Origin: Lagopus muta
Lineage: Eukaryota; Chordata; Aves; Galliformes; Phasianidae
Reading direction: 5' to 3'
NCBI RefSeq assembly: GCF_023343835.1
Contig: NC_064433.1
Span: forward strand, 67,540,032-67,604,031
DNA length: 64,000 nucleotides
This document shows, one piece after another, positions 12,701-27,700 of the stretch; position 1 is the first letter of the stretch, and each line of letters starts with the position of its first letter. The notes below the pieces were generated by a model. The model made no database searches, was not told where the DNA came from, and was given only the letters and a program-made list of their open reading frames with translations. The position numbers and the translations under genes are program-made.

Positions 12701-15700
12701 GATGTAGGCTACTGTGTTAATTAAATGAGACGTGCTTAATTTATGGCAGTCTTTAAATGTAATGCAGTCACTTAAAACTGGTTTTAGGCTTTTAGACTGT
12801 GGGCTGTTTTTTGTTTTTTTTTAATGGGTAACTTAAAGATACCACAGGGGTAGGTGTTTTTCTCAGCACAGACTTTGACCCTCCTAGTCTTTCCCTAGTG
12901 AACACAGGGAAAGAGGTACTTAGTATGAAAACCCAGGACGTGGGACAGGAAATAACTACTCCAGTTTATTCAGCTTTTTGAAAATGATCCCACTGAACGT
13001 TTTGAAGAGGGGTTGGGCTTTTGCTGTCAGATGCATATTTCCACCCTGCTCCAACCCTAGTGTGCTGTGGTGGTTGAATTGGGAAGCAACATTTATTGAT
13101 GGCACCCTTCTCCTATTGTACTCTCTCCTGAAAGTAAGGCTGCATTGCATAAGAGCAAGGGTCATTGTGTCAGATAAACAAATTTCCATCTTCTCTCCCT
13201 CCAGGCAAGGACAGTGACAGTGAAGACTTCCTGAATTCAGGATCTATCTCCACAGTTTTATTGGACACACCAAGTCTGACTGACCCAGAAAAAAGTCCAT
13301 CCCCAACCCCAGCAACAGCGTCGCCAATCCACGATGAATTTAACACAAATATTCATGAAGAGGTGTATTTTTTTTCTTCCTCTATTAGTGCCATTACTCC
13401 TTGAAAGCTTGCTTGTGCTCGACTTATGTTACAAACACCAAGACTCAAGATTTTTTCTGGGTCACACAGTTTTAGTAATATATTCTTTTTGATAATGTCC
13501 TTTTGATTATCCTTTTGGATAATGTGAACTTCTTGTGAAACCTGCTGGGGAGTTTGATTTGAGTTCAGTTTAATGTATTTTTCTTAATCAGATGGAATCA
13601 GGAGATAACAAATCACTGTATTTGTCATGAGAATGCATCTAAACTATTTCTTGTATTAGACATAGCTATTTTAGGAGCTACATTTCATTTGTCAAGAACT
13701 TGAAGTAAACATGCTGGAACTTGTTTAATGTATCCTGTCATATTTAAAAGGTTGCAATCATTGTTTCATGTTTACATTCAATGAAATGAAAAATCTCTGA
13801 TTTTTACAGTCACATTTTCCAGCAGTAAAACTATAGATCTCTTAAAGCTCTGAGTCAAGATAGGGACTTTGAACACACTATGACGAACTATTAACTAAAT
13901 TAAATATTCAGCTGCTGCTTGGTATCCTGTGAGTAGCACAAGAACAGGAGCGAACCTAAAAAGTGAACTGCTCTTCTTGGAGACTGGTGGAGAGAAGTTT
14001 AGCAGGCAGGCTCTGGAGGCTTTGAAGATTTTTGCCTGTGCTGTAGCTTATCAGTGCAGCAATTCACGCTTTATCTTCCAGTGCCATCTTTGGAGTAGTA
14101 AACCTCCACTCTGTGACAAAGGAAAGAAAGCAAATATGTATTCTTTTTATTTTGGAGCCTTCTTTCCATAGTTTATCTATTACGATTTTCATTTTTGGCT
14201 GCTACTTTTGAGCTCATTTCAATGTAATGGATAATGTTCTTTTTTTTTTTTTTAGAATTCCTTACAGATTCACAAAAGTATTCTGCAGATTTCAATCCCA
14301 TCTTTTTCATCAACGTCCAAGAGCTCAGAAACTGCTGCAGAGAAAGTGAAAACACAGCCCAGACCAGATCCTACAAGTGATTTGAGGTATTACTGTTTCC
14401 CCACATATTCTTCAATTGTAAATTCAATATTTGGCATTTAATGAAAGTAATAATCTGCCGATTACCATACTGTAAAGTCATTGAGTCCATTAAACCAGGG
14501 TAGCATTCACTTGACTAGCAATAGTGAACTCAACTTATGTTCATAAAGTACATTGGTTAAATCTTTTTCAGTAAGTAAGCATTAGTGTGTTGGTTGTTGC
14601 TTGTAGCAGCACTCATATTCTATGCCAGCTGCTTCACAAGTAATGAACAGAAGGAGAGAAAAACTGATCTAATGTAATGAAGAACACAGAATTTTTATTT
14701 TTATCTGGTTTTACATCATGTAGGACTGAGATAGCGTTGTCTGTGCTACCAAATGTGTTTCTGATAATTTGCATCCAGATATTTTCCACAGTTGCTATGG
14801 ATTGGTGTAAGTGCAGCAAAAAAACTGTCCAGCACTTATCTTGGGCTGTTTCCAGAGGTACAGAAAGAAACTAAGAGGCGTTTGAAAAGGTTAGAGAAGG
14901 AGATAAAGAACCACACTGAATCTGAAACAATGAAGTGCAAAGATATTTCTTTGATTGTTCTTATAGGCACCCTGCATGAGGTACTCCAATGCCAGGCTAA
15001 ATTTGTCAGTGCAGAATCCCAAGGAAGCTGGGGCAGTAGATGTGTAGCTCTACCTGGGGGCTGTGGCTGAGCTGTAGCACCTGTGCCCCATACCACAGCC
15101 TGCTGGATGAGAACCTCATGCAGCTCTAGCCATTGCTGGCAAGGGTTTATATCCTGACTCTGAAGAAGAAAACAAGCAAAGCACCAACAGCAAATGTCCT
15201 AGCACTGTGGCTAAACTGCAGGGAGTGGGTCATCTTTGCCTCTTGGTGCTTCAGACTCTCTGCATACTGTATCCTCTGCATTTATTTAATTTCAATGTGC
15301 AGCATTTTCATGCTAAGAGTGTTTGTTTTCTTTCCTGGTCCACTTTAGCTCACCTTTGTCTTTTGGAAGACTTATGACTGCAGAGGAGAAAATTTGGTGT
15401 GTTTCAGTGCAGTAACAGCTGAAACAAAAACAGGCTTAAAACATCATGGGTTTCTGTATTAGCAAGACGTTTGGAGTTCCCATCCAAATATTTTATTTTT
15501 TTTCATGTATTTCATTTTTACAGTGAAGTAAGATCAACACGTTCCTCTCCAGAAACTCAGCCATGTGATAGTCCAGTGTAAGTATCACAACCAAATATAT
15601 TTGGGAAACATTTATATGCAACTTTTGACTCAAACCTCCTGACCCATGTTTCACAGACACATGTAAATATGTTAACTAATTCTAGTCAAGATGATATACA

Positions 15701-18700
15701 GTGGTGGTGTTCTTTTGCTCATAACTGTTATTTTCCAGTGCTTTATTTGTGCAGAAGTACTCGCAGTTTATTTTATGTTATTAAGCATCTCTAATTGAGT
15801 CATAAACTGTTGTTGTACCTGCACCCTAGTTTGGTTTTTGTTCTTCTGGTAATGTGGAAAGGTCAATCAGATGACTACAATAAAAACATAATTTTAACTT
15901 CTGCCACATAGCCTTACTCCCCAGTGAAATCAGTGGGACTATTTCTGAATGTGCATTTGTGTCAAAGCAGTTTGTTAGCAAGGAGCACAAGACAACAGGG
16001 CTTATCTGCTACACAGCATAGGATTCAGAGCCTGATTTTCTTTTGAGTGACTTAGTGCTGTGAGAACATGCCCAAAGTCAAATTTTATTCTCTTTATGCT
16101 GGTATAAAGATAGATGACTTTGTGAGATTCAATGAAGTTAAGAGTAACTTAGACCTGGCTTTGGGGAGTCTTTAATGATAACTCTCTTTTCAAACTTAAG
16201 CACTCTAGACTTTGTCCCATCAGAACAGACAGATATCTGGTCTGAAATGAAAAACAGAACTGTAGATAAAATACTAAACCATGATTCACTTAGCGTGTTT
16301 GGCTTCTTTAAGGATTAAATTAGTCAGAAGCCTGATGCTAATAATACTGTTTTTCATAGCTTCTGTTTATAGCACTTCCTTTTGCCTGCGTAACTTCTGC
16401 TTGTACTTCTGAATATACTACTTTAAATAAAAAGCCAAAAATATCCCAGGTAGGCATTAAGTCACTGCAGCATTAACATCAGTAATTATGAAGTGGAGAT
16501 TTGTAGAATGTGTCCTACAACTGTGTGGGCTCTGATTAGTGCATTGATTGCATTCATTCAAAATGTCTGTGTTTTTGAATATGTTTCATCACATACTGTT
16601 ATTTTTAAAGCAGTCTCCTGAGAGTGTATCTATGTTTAAAAATTTAATGGAGTTTTTCAGCTCATTTTTTTGTGTTGTTTCAGGACTTCCTCACTGCAAA
16701 AGTCCAGCAGTCTAAGTAGTTTGAAGAAAGAGACATCTGAAACGGTGTGTGTGGGCTCTCACTTCTCCCTCTCCCTTTGAAATGCGAATGACATCTCCAG
16801 TGGGGCTCTGAATATATGAATGTCCTATTGCCTTCCTTAAGGCCAGAGCAGGTGTAGCAATTGGACAGGTGAATATGATGGGAAAGGCATTACAGCAGAG
16901 GTACAATGACAGAAGGACCAGCATGATAGAAAGGTGCTATAAAGGAAGGGAAGAAGATTGCTCCCCTGTATCAAAAGATTCCAGGTTCAGAGGAGAAAGC
17001 TCCACTAAGGAGGGATCTCCAATGAGAGATCCTTCCCCAGTGGCAGTCAGCCCTTAAATGAGGTCTAAGAGAGGTGCAGCCAGTCTCCGCCCCTTCTGGT
17101 CACACTACTGAATTGCCTTCATCTGTGTTCCCAGGGCTGACCAGGTCCTTTCCCCAGGTACTCAATCAGTGGTTCAGGCCATGACTCAACAGTTCCCATA
17201 CAGCAGGGCTCCTCACATCACGCGTTACCAGTGATCATAGACATGTCACATCTTGCAGATTTAATGAAAAAAACATAGGTTTTGCTAGGAGGTGTTTATG
17301 TGAGATTCTCGTGGCTGGTTTTGTTTTGTTTTGTTTTGTTTTGACAACCTGGACTGTTAAAACTCATAAATTCTCTGATATTCAAGCAGCTGAGCTGTGC
17401 TTTACAACTTAGAAAAGATGTTGATAGGATTGAAAGTGTGAGCAAAACTTGATGATAAAAGCTAGAATTCTTGACTTGTTGGGGTGGGGAGGTCGGTTTG
17501 TGTGAACAGCCAAGGAATGGAGTCTGTGGATATTTGGCCACTACCTTGTCTGATTCCTGGTTTGGGTCTCCTCAGCTGACTGAGCTGCAGGTGGCTAATT
17601 ATATACACAGCTAATCCTTTCCAAAGTAAACTAAAGCAACTGTATTTTCATGTCAGCTCACTGACCTCAAAAAAGTAAGAATTAATCTGAATTAATACAG
17701 CTTTGAAGAGATTTCTTTTGGGAAAAAAGAATGCAGAGAAGGGTATTTCAGTAAGAAACAACTTAGGGTAATGATGATGAACTGAACACTTACTATAAAC
17801 TGTGAATTCTTAATGTGTTTCTTAATCTTTCCCAAACAGGACAGAGATGCTGCTTCACAAAAGCCAACAGAGGTAATGTTTGTGTGTGTGTGCACTTGTG
17901 GGTATACGTGGAGAAGCGTGGGCTGCGTGGATGTTGGAAGGCTCAGTCATCTGAAATTGCTATATTTGGTTCCAAAGGGGGAATAGCAGACATGCAGACA
18001 AGATAGTCAGGAGTATACGATGATTGCTGCAATCACTTCTGCATTGTGCTTAGGGTGTCTCACACGTTCTTTTCTTTTCCCACAAGGATTATCTTCCAGT
18101 CTTGTTGAGCATAAGGTTGCCATCTCATCTAATGTTTCCCTCACATGTTCTACCACTTGATAATTAGCAAAGCTAGCCATTAATTATTGTACTGACTCTG
18201 TAATTACCTTTGATTAGTATCTCTGAAAACCCTTGGGTTTCCAAATTGTTTTCTGTAACAACTGTGTTCTTCAAGAGACTATCATTACGGAACAGTTACC
18301 CCATGGTACTGTATGGCATGGTTTGCATACAGCAGTCATTGCATGAAGACCTGAGCAGAGAACACCTACATGAGAAATCGCTGTTAGCTGAATGCTCTAT
18401 CCATTCAGCAAAAGCCAAAGGATCTTGTTTGGATTATGAATGGATTTTTCTCTTTTTAAAGAAACAGTGAAACAACCAAAAAGGTTGAAACTATTACTTT
18501 AAGTTGGTTATGTGATGTTTCAGATTTCAGTTCCTGTCATTTTTACTCTCTGCTTGATGCCTACTTTCCTTTCAGCTTGGGCAGTTGGCAAAGGCAATTA
18601 GTTAAATCATTCTGAAATTGCAAAGCGATGACAGATGAAAGGGGCTGTTCAGCACTTGCCAGAGAACCAATTCAGCGTGAGGGTCTTGTCTCCTCCTTTG

Positions 18701-21700
18701 ATTCCACTGTTGTCAAAGCCTTACAGGTCTATATTTTTACCTTTTTAATATATGTAAGCTGTACTTGCAGAAAATGAGCAACATCTTTCATATAGCATGT
18801 TATTTTTAGAATGTAGTGATAGTAATCCCAAGTCCTGAACTTGTTCAACTGAAGATCTTGTCTGTTCTTCATGGTTTTTGCAGTGCTTTCTCAAAGTAAC
18901 ATGTGAGATCCAGTGACTCTCCAGATTATCTGTCAGTGGTCACTTTGCATCTTCCTCAAAGGTCTTTTGCAGTTCCCTGGTATTGACTGTTTGTTTTCCT
19001 AACTTAAGCAGGTTAAACCTCGCATGGAAGGTAATAATTTTGCCACTCTCCCTCCAAAATCTCCTTCTCATGGCATCACAGGAGATGAGGATAGTTTTGG
19101 CACCCGTAAAGCCAGATCTTCTTTTGGACGGGGCTTTTTCAAGATAAAAAATAATAAGAGGACCGCAAGTGCCCCCAATCTAGGTAGGTATTGTACACCT
19201 AGATGCAGGTCATGTATGTGTTGAGCAATGTTTCTGATAACAGGGAAATTAAGGTTTATTTTTCTGAGTGATGTAACTGTCCTAAAAAGATGAAGGCTGG
19301 CTTTTCAGCTTGTTTATGACATGGTGGTGTTTTTCTCGATAGAACGGTTGGAAAAACTCAAGAAAGAGCAACAGAAAAACAGAGAGAACCTCACTGATGT
19401 AACAAAGTAGTTGGTCTGTTTCCACCTGTGCTGTGTTATCTCCCCTGAGACCATGTAATGCATTACTGCAGTTTTCAATTGCTGGCTGTCTAGCCAGCAA
19501 CTCAAATGTGGGATTCGTGGATATCTTTTCCCTTGGCTCCATCTCCAGTTTATCTTTCGTAAGATTTTCTGATGTACAGAAATGAGGCAGCTGCACTCAG
19601 TCTTCCTCTTTGTTTTATTTGTTTATGTAGTCTTGCAAAAGAGATTGTGACAACAGGAACAATATTGGTAAGGTTATTTAACCTCATTTTGAGTTCTGGA
19701 CTCATGTAGGAGGGTTTTCTGTTTTGGTCTTGTCAGTTGCGCAGTGAAGAAATGAACAAAATGTTCTGCTTAATACAGTATTTGCTTTTACCAGCAGTTG
19801 AAACCTAACTTGCATTAGCTGATTTGCTCCAGTATTCTTTCCACGTCAAGTTCAATCATCGAGTGAGTCCGTGAATCAGAACTATTGGCATTTATCTACA
19901 ATTTTTGGCTCTGTTGCACAACAGAGTTTGTTTGGAGTTCAGCTCTGTCCTTCAGAAGCATAAAGGCAGATAATGTCTTCTGTGTTGAGAAAAAGTCTAT
20001 TGCTTTTACTTGTCAATGACCATTCTAGATCTTTTTTCAAACGAAGCAACATACCCACACATTTATTATGCATTGCCCCTCCCTATTTTATTTTCCCTTA
20101 TCATATGGTATGGGAACTTGCTAGAGTACTTGGGGTAGATGTGCAGTCTGTTCTGAGGGTTAGACTCTTTGCTTTGGTTTATTTTGTCTGTGTTTGTGTG
20201 TAATCACCTGTTTCATCCTGTGATTAATTTGTCTAACAAGATGGAGGTCTTGTGGCTGTCCTAAAGGATTGGAAGATGAGCCGTCTAGAGCAGGCTCCTG
20301 TGAATTTGAATGATTTGTTATCCAGATTTCAGTGCATTCACCTATAAAGTTGGTGCCCAGATTCTTGCCACCTCACAGGAGCCCGTGTGAGTCGCAGAGT
20401 GGGTGGCCTCCCTGCACTGCAAGGACTGAGGTGCTGCTTTACCCTCTCCAACAAGGAGCTCTACTGCATTTATTTTCTAAGAGAGAGATGAGCAGTGAAT
20501 TGTTTATCCTAATCTCTGTGTGATTCATTGCTGTGTGTGACGCATGCGTCTCATTTACCTCCTTCCTTTTGTCTTGTATTTTGTTGATGTAAGTTTTGAA
20601 TTATGTTTTACCTTGTCCTTCTGCGTGTTCTCTCCCTTTGTGCTGCGTGTGGTTATGTGCGTTGTTTGGATATCTGAAGATCGCAGTCGAAGTGCAAGCG
20701 CCCCTACTTTAGGTACAGTAATCCTGCATGTCTGCCTGTGTCAGCAGCTGTGCTGTGGCTGTTGCTAATGGCTGGTTATAGCCACGCACTTTTCAAACAA
20801 AAGCTAGACACCAGAGCTCTGCATCAAACTCTTGTGCATCACTAAAAGGAGTTTTCATGCAACATCTGTCCTCTGCTAAAAGTCAGCTGTGCCATTTCTT
20901 GATAACTGCTACTAATGAGATTGCGGGTTAATTTGCAGAGACCTTTACTGTAACTTTGAGCACAAAATTACTTACAGACCAAGGCAGCAACAGGGAAAAC
21001 AACAGTGTATGAACACCAGGAGTGCATCTGTGCTGTTATCCATAGATAACATATGGATAACATGTCATAGAGCCCCCTGGGAAAGCTTGAAGGGTTGTGA
21101 AACAGGGAATTGAATGTGCTTATATCTCAGGAATTAATTTAGGGGTACTCTGAGTGAAAGAGTAAGTCCTCTTCTGAGAAATAGCTACTTTTATTATGTA
21201 GTAAATGAATGAGAAATAACTGGGACAGATTTAGATGGAGCCATTCATATGGTAAAAACTGCTCATGTGATGTGAGTGTTCCCTGGGTGGTTCTGGCAAG
21301 GGCAGAGAGAAGCAGCAGGGCCAGGTGCTAGCAAGGGGAGCTGTCTCAGCTTTGTTTAGCAGGTGTGGTGGCACAGCAGTCGCATGTGGCCCTTGCTGAC
21401 AAAGAGACACAAGTCCTCTTGGCCCTTCCTTGGTTTACCTTGGTTGGCTCCTCTTAGGGGTTATGCATCTGGGAGCAAGGTGGAGCAAACATTGCAATAC
21501 CCGCTAATCTCTGCTACTAATTAATCCACCTTGTCCTAGTATTCTCTCTTTAGAGTGCTGTTTAAAGATGTATTTTCCATTGTTTTTTCTAAGCTAGGAC
21601 TTTTTCTTACACAAGTAAAGCAGAATCCACAAGTGCAAAGGCTTTGTTTGATGTGCTGCTCTCTCTCACCAGCAAGATTGCCTTGTTATTCTGCAGCAGT

Positions 21701-24700
21701 CAAACCACAGTGCCCCAAAATCATCTTGCATATGACCTTGTTCCCTCACTACAAGGTTTTCACTTTCATTGAAAGAAAATGGGACAAGTTCATGCATAGT
21801 CCATCTAAACGCCTAAAACTTTGCCCTACGGGAAAATACTCTTGAGACCATGTGTCCCAGCAGTATATGCTCTAGCTCAATTCATATGATTTGTTTGGTT
21901 TTCTCCTGCAAGTTTGAGGGTCCGTTTGAAAGACACAACAGTCATCTTATTACATGGCTATGTGAAAAGGTGGTAGAAGTTGCTGCAGGCCTGACTGCCG
22001 GCCTGCTGCAGGCTGCCTTGCCACAGCTGCTTCATCTCAATAAGCTTGTGTTGACATTGTTCCTCAGCAAGCATCATCAGCTCCACATGGTGACTTTCTT
22101 CAGCTACCTGGCACTTTGCTGGCACACCTCTGCTTATGTAGTCTTATAGATATTGCAATTTGTTTACTTTTCTTTTTAAATGGTCTTACGTAGTCTTATG
22201 CTTTGTTATTTCAGCTGTTACTGAACAGTGTTGTCACAATTTCACTTTCATAGACAGGAACCTTTAGGTTTGTTGTGAACAGAAAACAAGGGCTACAGAT
22301 CAAACTTTTCATGTGGGAGGTAGTGTGTAGGCTCTGTGCATCCCTTCAAAGGAAAAATGCAGTTCAGAGTGTAGACTTCATGGTATTTCTCTGCAGAGAA
22401 ACAAAATGCTCCACAGCTTGAAGGAGAAAGCTTTGTTTCCACCAGCAAGGTGAAAGGGCCCTCCTGCTCCTAATGTGGGAGGAATTATTCGTTGCTGGAA
22501 TTTCCTCATCAGGGAGTACAGAGATAATGGAGGTAATTAGGAAGGTTGCCCACTGAGAAATAATTTATTTTTCTGTGCTCTGGGGACTCCTGGTTGAACT
22601 CCTGCCATGGACTGATTTATTCCTGGGAGATGGTCCCCAAAAAAGAGTGAACCTGGGATTTGATTCATTGATCAGTTCACCAAATATTTGTTGCCTGGTT
22701 TGGATGCAAGGCACTCAGCTAGTGCAGGGCTTTGCCTTGCCCCTACAGTCAGGCCCATGAACAAGAAGCACGTTTTATTTCTCTTGTTTTTTTTACATCA
22801 CTCTTTGCCTCATTTTCTTAACATGGAGGCTATCAGTAATTTTAGCAAGAGTCATTCCAGAGTTCAGGAGTGAGCCTGTACAGTCCTGCAGAAGTAAGTC
22901 TTGACAAAGCTTTGTTTTCTAATAGCGGAAACAGAAAAAGGATCTGCAGATCACCTGGATCTAGCTGGTTTGCCCCCTCGACCAAAAGAAACAGATAGCT
23001 TGCAGATGACTCCACCTTCTCCAGATTCCAGGAAGAAGGCCAGAGGAATCAAGAAGTTATTTGGAAGGTAAGCAAAAGATGTGAAAGTACCATTCTGCAG
23101 AACTCAGGCTTGCAGGGAATCCAGCCGGGCACTGGAGTTGCTCAAGCTGATGACTCTGGGAGGAAGAAGGTGGTGGGCTTTGCTGGGGCACTGCTGCCCC
23201 TTCCATCTTCTTTATGCAGTTTTTCTCAAATGATCTTTCCTTTTTTTCCCTTTCAACTTGTGGCTCTGTAGTCTGTTCCAAGGCAGGTTGTGGACGCAAT
23301 TGGTGTGATCATCACAAGAGTGGGAGCTGGCATTTGAGGGACCCAGTGATGGGTCATTGTTGGGTGGAGGAAGGGCTACAAATGCTACAGGAAATCTTGC
23401 CTGTCTTGGTCACAGTGGTGAAAGCATACCTTTTCCTTAGGCCCATGTTAATATGCTTCCTTTCTTTAATCCAGACTTAAAAGAAGTCAGTCTACAACCT
23501 TCAACCCAGATGACATGTCAGAAACGGAGTTCAAAAGAGGAGGGACAAGAGCAACTGCAGGGCCACGGCTGGGCTGGTCTAGAGACCTGGGGCAGTCTCG
23601 CAAGTAAGACAATCGGTGGCTAAGTGTGCTGTGCATGCCTTCCTGGCAGCTCCAGTCAGGTGCGGGATTAAAAGGAGGAGTGCAGTGCCAAAATAAAACG
23701 TCTCTTCTCCTGGTAAATGGAAACAGGTGGATCCAGGCTGTTTCCTCCCTTGAGAGATGATTTTGGCAGGGTTGAGGCTGGTTGGTGGTGGGAGTCCAGG
23801 TTCCTATTGCTGAGTGAATCTTGAGTGCATCTGCAAGGCTGTGCGAAGTGGAACGTGAGCCCTCATGTGGCAGTGACAGATATCCTCCAGTGTGTTTCCT
23901 GCTGCATTTCTGGGATTGCAAGCAAAAATGATACATTACAGTTTTTCTTTAGCGTTTTAGCTACTCTAGGCAGTAAGGGCAATTATGTCAGCAGTATTAG
24001 TAGATAGTGTTTATTGTGGTGGTGACAAGAGATCAGCACAGTGCATCATGGTGCTGACAGTTCAGAGGTAGAGACACACTCTTCCTCATAAGGCTCACCT
24101 GATTGTGATGCATGTACTTCCCTGGAGATTATCCCAGCTCCCACAAAACACCTATGAATGAATGGCTCAGATTTTGGTTGTTTTATTGGGTATGAAAGCA
24201 GGAAATTTGAGGCATGGGATTTATCAGTCTCTTTTTAAAAAAATCTTCTGCAGTGAGCTGGACATGCCATTTGCAAAGTGGACAAAAGAACAAGTTTGCA
24301 ACTGGCTGCAGGACCAGGGGCTAGGCTCTTATATAAGTAACGGCAGACACTGGATACTATCTGGGCAAACCCTTCTGCAGGCCTCTCAGCAGGATCTGGA
24401 AAAGGTGAGAAGTACTAGAAACACTACTTTCAGTTCAACTTAAAAGAATGCTTTTAGCTAAACAATTCTTTTAACCTTGCCTGCCTAGGTAGGAGTGGAA
24501 AGTAATCCAACCAAGTATTTTTCTGAATACTGACACATTTTAAATTATTTCTGTGTTGTGTTTTTGGCTTTTTTTATATGCAACCTCTGATATGAGAGTG
24601 CTAAGTTTGATATTTTCATATAGTTTTAAGAACCTGCATTCCTTAATCCACTGCGGTGAGCAGGTGTTTCCTAAAGCTGAGTGTGTGCTGAGGTGGCGTT

Positions 24701-27700
24701 GGTACTCAACAAATAGAAATACAGCAGTTGCTGGTGACTTGGCAGATGTATTCAGTGAGACTCTCTGAAACAATTCTTATTTCTTACGTAACAGACTAAT
24801 AAATAAAATACAGTATTGTATCAAGCTTTGCTCTTTCCTTTCTTTCACAGGAGCTTGGGATAAAGCACCCATTGCATCGGAAGAAGCTTCAGCTTGCTCT
24901 GCAGGCACTTGGGTCTGAAGAGGAGAACAATCATGGAAAACTGGATTACCATTGGGTTACCAGTAAGACTGTAGTACATGCTGAATCAGCAGCTTTTTGT
25001 AGGGGTTCCTAATCATGTCAAGTGTAGGGTTCAGAGAGTGAGAATAACACCTGACTGGTGGTGCGGACATGGTTGCCATCAAGAAGAGCTTTGCCACGTT
25101 AATGTTGGTTCTGTCTCTTTGTTAGGGTGGCTGGATGACATTGGCCTCCCCCAGTATAAGACCCAGTTTGATGAAGGAAAAGTGGACGGCCGCATGCTCC
25201 ATTACATGAGCGTAGTGAGTAAATGGCTTTTCTTGTCTTGACATCTTTGTCATGTTCTTAGTTTTTACTGACATTTAATGCACACTAACATTCATCCAGA
25301 CAACTCACTGAAAATCATGAGTCTGGAGAGATCTCCTGCATAGCTGTTAGATTCACTTAACACTTAAACCTCTTCCACTTAGCCCTTCTGTAGTAGCATC
25401 CATCAGCCAAATCGTGGCTGACCTCACAAGCACCCCATTAATAGAGCACTGGAGGGCACGTGGGGCTGCTAGGGCATCTCTGACATTGCAGACAGCCACT
25501 CTCACATCCCTCTGGGGCTGGCAGAACCAAACAGACTTCTTACAGGGCCTGTTGTCTGTGAGGAGCCAGGTCACGGCAATCTGGCCTGTAGCTTCCTAGA
25601 GCAAAAAGTTGGCACATGAGCCACGTGGTCACCATATGCAGGCTTGACTTTTGCCCCAGATAGACAGGATCTGAAAAGAAGCTCAAGCTGGCGGTTACTC
25701 TTGCAGAACTTACACGTACATGTACATGATGTACCAGATGCACAGAGCTCACTCCAACAGCTAACCATGTCTCATGAAATGCTACTGTTTTCAGAGCATA
25801 GTTCATAAATTGGGAAAGGAAATTCTCTGCATAATTGCAGGGAGAAAATCAGGAGAGTCGAGAGAGTCATAGACACTGTTAATGCTGGAAAGATATTCCA
25901 GGATCCTTGATTTGTGCACACTACCTCAGAGTGTTTAGAGGGCTGCTTGAAACTGTAGTGAGTGTCCTGTGCCAAACTAATGCTAATATCCATAACCTAA
26001 AGTAAACAGAAGCCCTGACAGTAAAACTCACCTGCATGTATTTCCTGCATTCTTTCCATCTTTAAAGACAATATCTTAATGTGGGAGAGCAAATAGTAAG
26101 CAAAAGCCCAGTTTTGGGCCCCTCACTGCAAGAAAGACATTGAGGCTCTGGAGTGGGTTCAAAGAAGGGCGACAAAGCTGTTGAGGGGCCTGAAGCACAG
26201 GGCTTATGAGGAGCTGCTGAAGGAGCTGGGAATGTTCAGCCTGGAGAAGAGAAGGCTCAGGGGAGACCTGATTACTCTTTAACTACCCGAAGGGAGGTTG
26301 TAGTGAGTTGGAGTTGGCCTCTTCTCTCGTGTAACTGGTGATAGGACTAGAGGGAATGGCTTCAAGCTGCACCAGGGGAGATTTAGGCTGGAGGTTAGGA
26401 AATACTACCTTTCTGGAAGAGTGGTCAGGCACTGGAATGGACTGCCCAGGGAGGCGGTGGAGTCACCGACCCTGGAGGTGTTCAAGGAATGTTTGGATTT
26501 TGTGTTGAGGGACATGGTTTAGTGAGAACTGTTGGTGATAGGTGGGTGGTTGGACTGGGTGATCTTGAAGGTCTTTTCCAACCTTGGTGTCTCTGTGATT
26601 CTGTATGTGAGAAGTGGATAATCTTGTGCTTAAGAGCTGTGCATGACATTGTCTGATATTCTCAGGCAGCATCTGTAAGCATACAAAAGTACAAAATGCT
26701 GTGGTTGCATTTCATGCAGCTTTTTACTGTTCAGATTACTGTCAATTAATAGAAGTAGGTGGAATGTTTTTCTTCTCAGTGAGCCAATGTTGTGTAGTTA
26801 TCTATTCATGTGGATTCCTAGCGTAAGAAAACCAAAGCAATTTTCTTTGAAGAGAATTGCAGTTTTAAGAGCCAGCTTGTTTGAAAACAGGATTCATTAT
26901 TAACATTTGCATTATGTATTTAAAAATGTACAGCATGGTGTCAGCTCCTCACTTTACTGCCTGTCAAGTGAAGCCAACCGGTTCTTCTCTGGAGATGTAA
27001 ATGAAAACTGAATGTTGCCAATATTATTTTCTTCTCTGTAACAAAGGAGAAATCAGTCACACCCTGGGCTCTGTAAAAGTTAACTATTTTATGGCATGTT
27101 TGCATGTTTTGTATGTTCTTTATGTGAGATTGACTACCTGACATGATTTTGCTGTTTAGTGCATTTCAGACAAATGCTTAGTACTGGCTGCTTACATAGT
27201 GTTTTCACATTTGTTGGCTCTAGTTTATTGAATTTGCACATCAATATGAAAGTAAAGGCAGCTTGTTTCTTCTGTTAAATCTTGGAGATCTGATGCCAGT
27301 AAGTTCTGCTGAGCTCAATCTCGTGTTGCGATGCTTTGTTGCTGTATTGAGTGGGTGAGCACTGGGTGTTGGTAAAATGCAGCATAGGCAGCAATGTGAA
27401 GGATCTTCACGTTATGCTTTTTTTACTCTACATGTTAGTCTTCTTTTTCTAAAAAAAAGAGAATCCATCTGATGGGTGGACAGAGGAGGAACAGGCAGTG
27501 GAAGCTTTGCCTTTGAACTAGATAACTCTCCCTGTCAGTTCCTTTTAAATTAAATCCCTAGGAATTTTTTTAGACAGTATTTAACCATCAAGTTACAACA
27601 GCAGATTCTGTGTAAATAATCAGCTAAATACAACTGTATGTAAAATGAGAAAGAAAACTTCCTAAAACCACATGGAAATTCACCCTTACTCAAGCTAAAA

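Larger units (their letters stand above)
13363..19011 (+). other. PPFIBP1 introns between visible exons 8 and 13
   Basis: Five introns around small linker exons. Apart from poly-T, (GTTTT)5 and a short TG run at about 17,878-17,892, I see nothing. Confidence 0.75.
19184..22925 (+). other. PPFIBP1 introns flanking the 33-bp RSASAP exon
   Basis: Contains the candidate terminal exon at 19,343-19,410 and the cassette exon at 20,680. No repeat family recognised in the rest. Confidence 0.75.
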
